Assembly (NCBI GenBank): GCA_002085385.1 | Contig: NATO01000053.1 | Span: forward strand, 1-8,043 | Reading direction: 5' to 3' | Length of the DNA: 8,043 nucleotides | Source: a candidate division Zixibacteria bacterium 4484_93 | GTDB lineage: Bacteria > UBP14 > UBA6098 > 4484-93 | Shown: one piece after another, positions 3,302 through 8,043 of the stretch | How the letters are laid out: each line of letters begins with the position of its first letter | How positions within the stretch are numbered: the first letter of the stretch is position 1 | The notes under the pieces: generated by a model | What the model saw: only the letters and a program-made list of their open reading frames with translations | Told to the model about the DNA's origin: nothing | Databases searched by the model: none | Made by a program: the position numbers and the translations under genes

Positions 3302-6300
3302 GTGGTCAAAAATAAAGGGAGCAACACCGATACCCTCGAGTCCGACCTCACAAGGGTAAAGCGAAAAAGTTTCACCAAGCTGCGGTCCGCTCTGGATATC
3401 CCGCATCTTTTAAGCGTTCAGGTAAAGTCATACGAGCGGTTCCTACAAGCTAATGTCCCACCCCACAAGCGCAAATTGGTAGGGATTGAACGGGTTTTAC
3501 GGGAAATATTCCCTGTGGAGGATGTCCATAAGAGGTTCATCCTGGAGTACCTATCCTACACCCTCGAGCAACAAAAATACAGCGAGGAGGAATGTAAAAA
3601 GAAGAATTTGACATACTCCGTTCCTCTCAAGGCAAAGATGAGACTCGTTATCCAGGATGTAGCAGAGGATGGCACTACAAAGGTCAAAGAGGCGAGAGAA
3701 TCATGGGTCTACCTCGGTGATATTCCTGCTATCACAGAAAACGGGACATTTATCATCCGTGGCTCGGAGCGCGTGGTTGTTTCACAGCTTCACCGCTCAC
3801 CAGGGGTATTCTTCGACGAGAAAACTCTCCCAACGAAGAAGGTTATCCAATCGGCAAGGATTATCCCTATGAAGGGTTCCTGGCTCGAGGTGAAATTCGA
3901 TAGCCGCAATGTTATCTGGCTTTACATCGATGCCCGAAGGAAACTTCCCGTCACAACCTTTATGCGCATTATCGGGGGGCTATCGACCACCGAGATTATA
4001 AGCAAATTCCACACCATAGAAAACCTCATTCCGCAGAAAGTCTCACAGATAAAGGACTCAATCTTCGTCTGCGATGACATATTCAGCCCACAAACGGGAG
4101 AGATTCTTCTCTACCTTGGCGATAAGCTGACCAGAGATGGCATTAAGAAGCTTGTCGACTCCGGTGTCGAGAAGCTGTCTGTTATCAGGCTACCAAAGGG
4201 GTCGGATATTCCTCCTATTTTAAGCACACTCCGGGCTGACCCATCAAGGAGCAAGGAAGAGGCTCTTCTTGAGTTTCATCATCTCGTTCGGCCAGGCGAT
4301 TCCCCCACAATAGAAACAGCACAGGAGCGGTTCAACCAGATATTCCAGAACCCGAGTAGATATAGCCTCGGAGAGGTGGGAAGATACAAGATGAACCACC
4401 ACCTCAAACTCGACATTCCACCCGATACCTATTATATAACGATAGAGGATTTACTTGCTGTAACCCGCAAACTTATTGACCTGAAAAACGGGAAAGGGAC
4501 GACCGATGACATCGACCATCTCAGCTTCAGGCGTGTAAGAACCGTGGGCGAGCTTGTGGAGAACCAGTTCAGAGTGGGTATTATGAGGATGGCACGGAAC
4601 ATCGTGGAGAGGATGCGCTCATACGACTCCCACAGGAGGGAAGAGAAAAAAAGAGGAAAAGAAACCGATACATCAGAGATAGGACCTCAAAGCTTCATAA
4701 CCACTCGAACAATAACAGGAGTTCTTAACACATTCTTTGGTTCAAGCCAGCTCTCGCAGTTTATGGACCAGTGCAACCCGCTGGCTGAGTTGACACATAA
4801 GCGTCGACTATCAGCCCTCGGCCCTGGAGGACTCACCCGCGAAAGAGCGGGGTTCGAGGTTAGAGATGTCCACCCGACCCACTATGGCAGGATGTGTCCA
4901 ATCGAGACACCCGAGGGACAGAATATCGGGCTTATTACCAGTCTCAGTCTCTATGCAAGGGTCAACGATTTCGGTTTCCTCGAAACGCCTTACAGGAAGG
5001 TGAAGGATGGCAAAGTTCAAGATGAAATCGAGTATCTGACCGCTGACAAGGAAGAGAAACACTATATCGCCCAGGCAAGCACCCTGGTTGATGAGAATGG
5101 GGAGATTATCAACAATTATGTGGTCTGCCGAAAGGAGCAGGAGTTCCTGCTCGTCCCAAAGAGTGAGGTTAACTATATAGATATCTCACCCTATCAGGTA
5201 ATCGGGGCTTCAGCGGCACTCATCCCCTTTCTGGAACACGACGACGCTAACCGGGCACTCATGGGCTGCAATATGCAGCGCCAGGCGGTTCCGCTTCTTT
5301 TCACCGAGCCTGCAGTTGTCGGTACAGGACTGGAAAAAAGGATCGCCCGAGACTCCGGAGCAATACTCACTGCCAAAAGGAGTGGAGAGGTTATCTATGT
5401 TGACGCTGGTAGGATAGAAATTAAGCCCGACCCGAAGAGCAAGCTGGACCTGAAAGCCCTCATCGAAAATGACGAGTATCAGCTGGCTAAATTCGAGAAG
5501 AGTAACCAGAACACTACTCTCAACCAGAGACCACTTGTTAGAATTGGCCAGCATGTAAAGAAGGGGCAAATCCTGACAGATGGTCCGGCAACAAGCCACG
5601 GCGAACTTGCTCTCGGAAAAAATCTGCTGGTGGCGTTTATGCCCTGGCACGGATATAACTTCGAGGATGCCATCATCATAAGCGAGAAACTGGTCATAAA
5701 TGATGTCCTCACATCCGTCCACATCGAGGAGTTCACCCTCAATGTTAGAGAGACTAAACTCGGACCAGAGGAACTGACACGAGAGCTACCAAATGTATCA
5801 GAAGAGGGATTAAAAAATCTGGATGAACAGGGTATCGTCAGGATTGGAACATATGTCGAGTCAGGCGATATACTGGTGGGAAAGGTAACCCCAAGGGGTA
5901 AAACCGACCTGACACCCGAGGAGAGACTGCTTCGAGCAATCTTCGGTGAAAAGGCAGGAGATGTCAAGAACACATCGCTTAGTGTCCCACCCGGTATCGA
6001 GGGTGTGGTCATCGGGGCAACAGTATTCTCCAAGCAGAGGACAATAACAACCCAGAGAAAAAAACTGCAGGATGCCATAAAGCTCAAGAAAATCGAGCAT
6101 GCAAGAAAGGTCAAACAGATAAAACGGCTATTTGAAAAGAAACTGCACGAGCTTCTGGTCGGCAAAAAGGCAGCAGAGATAATTAGCATAACCACAGGGG
6201 AGAAAGTTATTGAACCGGGAAGCAAGATAAGCGAGAAAGCTCTCTCACGCATCAACATATTCGATGTTTCACCAAAATCCGTATGGACAGATGATGAGGA

Positions 6301-7159
6301 GACAAACAAACTCATCAAGAAGCTCCAGAGACAGGTGGACGAATACATTGCATACAGAGAGACCAAGCTTGCCGGTGAGATAGAAAAGGTCATCCGAGGA
6401 GACGAGCTTCCTCCGGGAGTAATCGCTTCCGTGAATGTGTTTGTTGCTATGAAGCGCAAAATCTCTGTTGGGGATAAGATAGCAGGACGACACGGGAACA
6501 AAGGCTGCATCTCAAAGATAGTTCCGGTAGAGGATATGCCATACCTCGAGGATGGGACCCCCGTGGACATCATTCTGAACCCGCTCGGTGTGCCATCCCG
6601 AATGAATATTGGACAGATTCTCGAGACCCACCTCGGCTGGGCTGCATCGGAGCTGGGGCTTTTCATCGAGACACCTGTCTTCAATGGTGCAACAATCGCC
6701 GAGATAAAGCAACTTCTAAGGAAGGCGAAACTTCCCGAATCAGGAAAGACAATCCTTTATAGCGGCAAGACGGGAGAGCCGTTCGACAAGCCTGTAGTGG
6801 TCGGCACGATGTATGTGATGAAGCTCGCTCATATGGCTGAGGATAAGATACACGCCCGCTCGACCGGACCGTATGCCCTCGTCACCCAGCAACCACTCGG
6901 TGGAAAGGCTCAAAAAGGTGGACAGCGGTTTGGAGAGATGGAGGTCTGGGCCCTGGAAGCATACGGAGCTGCTTATGCACTTCAGGAAATACTTACCTAT
7001 AAGTCTGACGACATTGTTGGCAGAACAAGGGTATATGAAGCGATTGTCAAAGGTGAAAACATCCCGGAGCCGGGAATGCCCGCCTCATTCAATGTGCTTT
7101 TGAAAGAGCTCAGGTCCCTCTGCCTTGATGTAAAACTCATCAAGACGGACGAAGAATAA
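3302..7159 (+). CDS. rpoB: DNA-directed RNA polymerase subunit beta
   Basis: RpoB forms half of the RNA polymerase active-site cleft and the rifamycin pocket. The product is 1285 residues (E. coli beta is 1342). It starts at GTG 3302; 'RKSFTKLRSALDIPHLLSVQ' near residue 21 is the expected N-terminal match. Key parts are visible in order. A shortened insertion in the lobe spans about 245-300. The rifamycin cluster spans 478-507 ('FFGSSQLSQFMDQCNPLAEL', then 'THKRRLSALGPGG'), followed by 'CPIETPEGQNIGLI'. 'NFEDAI' gives the catalytic-region acidic pair Glu788-Asp789. A charged, helix-rich insertion spans about 912-1037. 'GDKIAGRHGNKG' gives Lys1059 and Lys1067, which contact the initiating nucleotide region. 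'NPLGVPSRMN' and the C-terminal clamp 'QPLGGKAQKGGQRFGEMEV' follow. The full frame is intact. rpoC follows after 12 bases. Confidence 0.98.
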   Translation: MVKNKGSNTDTLESDLTRVKRKSFTKLRSALDIPHLLSVQVKSYERFLQANVPPHKRKLVGIERVLREIFPVEDVHKRFILEYLSYTLEQQKYSEEECKKKNLTYSVPLKAKMRLVIQDVAEDGTTKVKEARESWVYLGDIPAITENGTFIIRGSERVVVSQLHRSPGVFFDEKTLPTKKVIQSARIIPMKGSWLEVKFDSRNVIWLYIDARRKLPVTTFMRIIGGLSTTEIISKFHTIENLIPQKVSQIKDSIFVCDDIFSPQTGEILLYLGDKLTRDGIKKLVDSGVEKLSVIRLPKGSDIPPILSTLRADPSRSKEEALLEFHHLVRPGDSPTIETAQERFNQIFQNPSRYSLGEVGRYKMNHHLKLDIPPDTYYITIEDLLAVTRKLIDLKNGKGTTDDIDHLSFRRVRTVGELVENQFRVGIMRMARNIVERMRSYDSHRREEKKRGKETDTSEIGPQSFITTRTITGVLNTFFGSSQLSQFMDQCNPLAELTHKRRLSALGPGGLTRERAGFEVRDVHPTHYGRMCPIETPEGQNIGLITSLSLYARVNDFGFLETPYRKVKDGKVQDEIEYLTADKEEKHYIAQASTLVDENGEIINNYVVCRKEQEFLLVPKSEVNYIDISPYQVIGASAALIPFLEHDDANRALMGCNMQRQAVPLLFTEPAVVGTGLEKRIARDSGAILTAKRSGEVIYVDAGRIEIKPDPKSKLDLKALIENDEYQLAKFEKSNQNTTLNQRPLVRIGQHVKKGQILTDGPATSHGELALGKNLLVAFMPWHGYNFEDAIIISEKLVINDVLTSVHIEEFTLNVRETKLGPEELTRELPNVSEEGLKNLDEQGIVRIGTYVESGDILVGKVTPRGKTDLTPEERLLRAIFGEKAGDVKNTSLSVPPGIEGVVIGATVFSKQRTITTQRKKLQDAIKLKKIEHARKVKQIKRLFEKKLHELLVGKKAAEIISITTGEKVIEPGSKISEKALSRINIFDVSPKSVWTDDEETNKLIKKLQRQVDEYIAYRETKLAGEIEKVIRGDELPPGVIASVNVFVAMKRKISVGDKIAGRHGNKGCISKIVPVEDMPYLEDGTPVDIILNPLGVPSRMNIGQILETHLGWAASELGLFIETPVFNGATIAEIKQLLRKAKLPESGKTILYSGKTGEPFDKPVVVGTMYVMKLAHMAEDKIHARSTGPYALVTQQPLGGKAQKGGQRFGEMEVWALEAYGAAYALQEILTYKSDDIVGRTRVYEAIVKGENIPEPGMPASFNVLLKELRSLCLDVKLIKTDEE

Positions 7160-7163
7160 GGAG
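7158..7163 (+). promoter_or_regulatory. rpoC ribosome binding site overlapping the rpoB stop
   Basis: AAGGAG at 7158-7163 begins with the last two bases of the rpoB TAA (7157-7159) and ends eight bases before ATG 7172. A GTG at 7165 in the same gap meets a stop after five codons, so it is not the start. Confidence 0.8.
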
Positions 7164-7171
7164 CGTGAAAG

Positions 7172-8043
7172 ATGGCGGATAAAAAGGGTCAGCGTGAGCC
7201 ACTCGATTTTAATGCTATCCAAATCCAGCTTGCTTCCCCCGATGTAATCCGTTCCTGGAGCTATGGAGAGGTTACATCCCCCGAGACCATAAATTATCGC
7301 TCCTTCAGGCCAGAAAAGGATGGGCTTTTCTGCGAGAGGATATTCGGTCCCCAGAAGGATTTTGAGTGCGCCTGCGGAAAATACAAGGGGATAAGGTTTA
7401 AAGGGGTAGTCTGTGACCGCTGCGGCGTGGAGGTAACATACTCCCGAGTTCGCAGGGAAAGGATGGGGCATATTGAACTCGCCGTCCCTGTTGCCCATGT
7501 CTGGTTCCTCAGGTCTCCCCCATCAAGGGTTGGAACACTGCTGGGGCTTTCCGTAAACGACCTCGAATCTATCGTCTATTACGAGAACTATATTGTGCTC
7601 GACCCAGGAGATACATCGAAGACACACCTGACAAAAAAACAGCTTTTGACGGAAGAGGAATACCGTGAGCTCAAATCGAAGGGGGTCGAGTTCGAGGCAA
7701 TGATGGGTGCAAGCGCACTAAAGCTGCTACTGCAGGAACTCGACCTCGACGAGATAGCAGAAAATACACGCAGCAGCCTGAAATCTGCCACATCCGAACA
7801 GAAAAAGAGAGACCTCCTCAAGCGTCTGAAGGTGGTCGAGGCGTTTCGGGAATCGAAAAACAAACCTGAATGGATGATACTCGATGTTATTCCTGTCCTG
7901 CCACCCGACTTGAGACCCTTGGTTGCCCTCGACGGCGGGAGATTCGCAACATCCGACCTGAATGAACTCTATCGAAAACTGATTAACAGAAACAACAGGC
8001 TAAAGAAACTTATCGATATAAGCTCACCAGAGGTGATTATCCG
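7172..8043 (+). CDS. rpoC: DNA-directed RNA polymerase subunit beta prime, N-terminal part (runs off the window)
   Basis: RpoC forms the clamp and contributes the catalytic Mg-binding loop. Only the first 290 codons plus two bases of the next are present, so the NADFDGDQM catalytic loop is outside. The product begins MADKKGQREPLDFNAIQ. 'PETINYRSFRPEKDGLFCER' spans 37-56 and is a family hallmark. The clamp zinc ribbon is complete: Cys66, Cys68, Cys81 and Cys84 ('ECACGKYKG' and 'CDRCG'), with the same spacing as E. coli. 'GHIELAVPVAHVWF' follows, then a helix-rich section about 150-225. The lid and rudder approach reads 'LPPDLRPLVALDGGRFATSD', with 'YRKLINRNNRLKKL' after it. In the lid, 'RPLVALDGG' has Ala where E. 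coli has Pro. The start is fixed by AAGGAG overlapping the rpoB stop and by the family start. Confidence 0.97.
   Translation, partial: MADKKGQREPLDFNAIQIQLASPDVIRSWSYGEVTSPETINYRSFRPEKDGLFCERIFGPQKDFECACGKYKGIRFKGVVCDRCGVEVTYSRVRRERMGHIELAVPVAHVWFLRSPPSRVGTLLGLSVNDLESIVYYENYIVLDPGDTSKTHLTKKQLLTEEEYRELKSKGVEFEAMMGASALKLLLQELDLDEIAENTRSSLKSATSEQKKRDLLKRLKVVEAFRESKNKPEWMILDVIPVLPPDLRPLVALDGGRFATSDLNELYRKLINRNNRLKKLIDISSPEVII

Noticed and set aside
3272..3304. rplL and rpoB are in the same frame, so TAG readthrough would fuse L7/L12 to RpoB through nine codons
   Set aside because: One in three gene pairs is in the same frame by chance. There is no readthrough context or structure, and both proteins have normal ends.
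5479..6684. Minus-strand open frame of 401 codons opposite rpoB
   Set aside because: Its product is rich in Ser and Pro with no recognisable domain, and it lies wholly opposite conserved RpoB sequence. Strong codon bias in rpoB is enough to keep the antisense frame open.

Overview
The window is a bacterial core translation and transcription gene cluster, all on the + strand. In order it holds the 3' end of tuf (EF-Tu), rpmG (L33), tRNA-Trp(CCA), secE, nusG, rplK (L11), rplA (L1), rplJ (L10), rplL (L7/L12), rpoB (RNA polymerase beta) and the 5' 290 codons of rpoC (beta prime). Every gene was recognised by reading its protein against well-known family sequences. There are no mobile elements, CRISPR arrays, phage genes, toxin-antitoxin pairs or defence genes. 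No stretch of 300 bases lacks a gene; the largest gap is 34 bases (168-201).

Layout. Bases 1-444 carry the tuf end, a 49-codon four-cysteine L33 gene and a complete 76-nt tRNA-Trp with encoded CCA. The first two bases of the mature tRNA are the last two bases of the rpmG stop codon. Bases 445-1181 carry secE (single-membrane-span translocase subunit) and nusG. Bases 1191-3274 carry the L11, L1, L10 and L7/L12 genes, which build the ribosomal L1 stalk and the factor-binding L7/L12 stalk. Bases 3302-8043 carry rpoB and the start of rpoC. Gaps are about 34, -2, 19, 20, 9, 8, 11, 19, 27 and 12 nt. At the rplK, rplA, rplJ and rpoC starts, the preceding stop codon lies partly inside the Shine-Dalgarno sequence. 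No promoter, terminator, L10 leader or rplL-rpoB attenuator is visible, and the gaps are too short for the usual leaders. The simplest reading is one long transcript starting upstream of the window, with relative output set largely at translation.

Organism. It is a bacterium: it has bacterial SecE, NusG and L7/L12 and the standard bacterial rpoBC order, with roughly balanced GC. The start of RpoC ('ASPDVIRSWSYGEV', 'SPETINYRSF', 'IVYYENYIVLDPGDT') and the form of the RpoB insertions remind me of the FCB group and nearby uncultured candidate phyla. I cannot place it further without a tree. Ribosomal genes use AGG/AGA for Arg and ATA for Ile heavily (in rpmG, all five Arg and all four Ile codons), a pattern often seen in thermophiles. 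That is a hint only.

I did not find a new biological system here. The points most worth a second look are the rpmG stop/tRNA-Trp overlap, the absence of the classical autoregulatory leaders, the weakly initiated GTG start of rpoB next to a very strong rplL start, and a few substitutions at normally conserved positions in RpoB and L7/L12.
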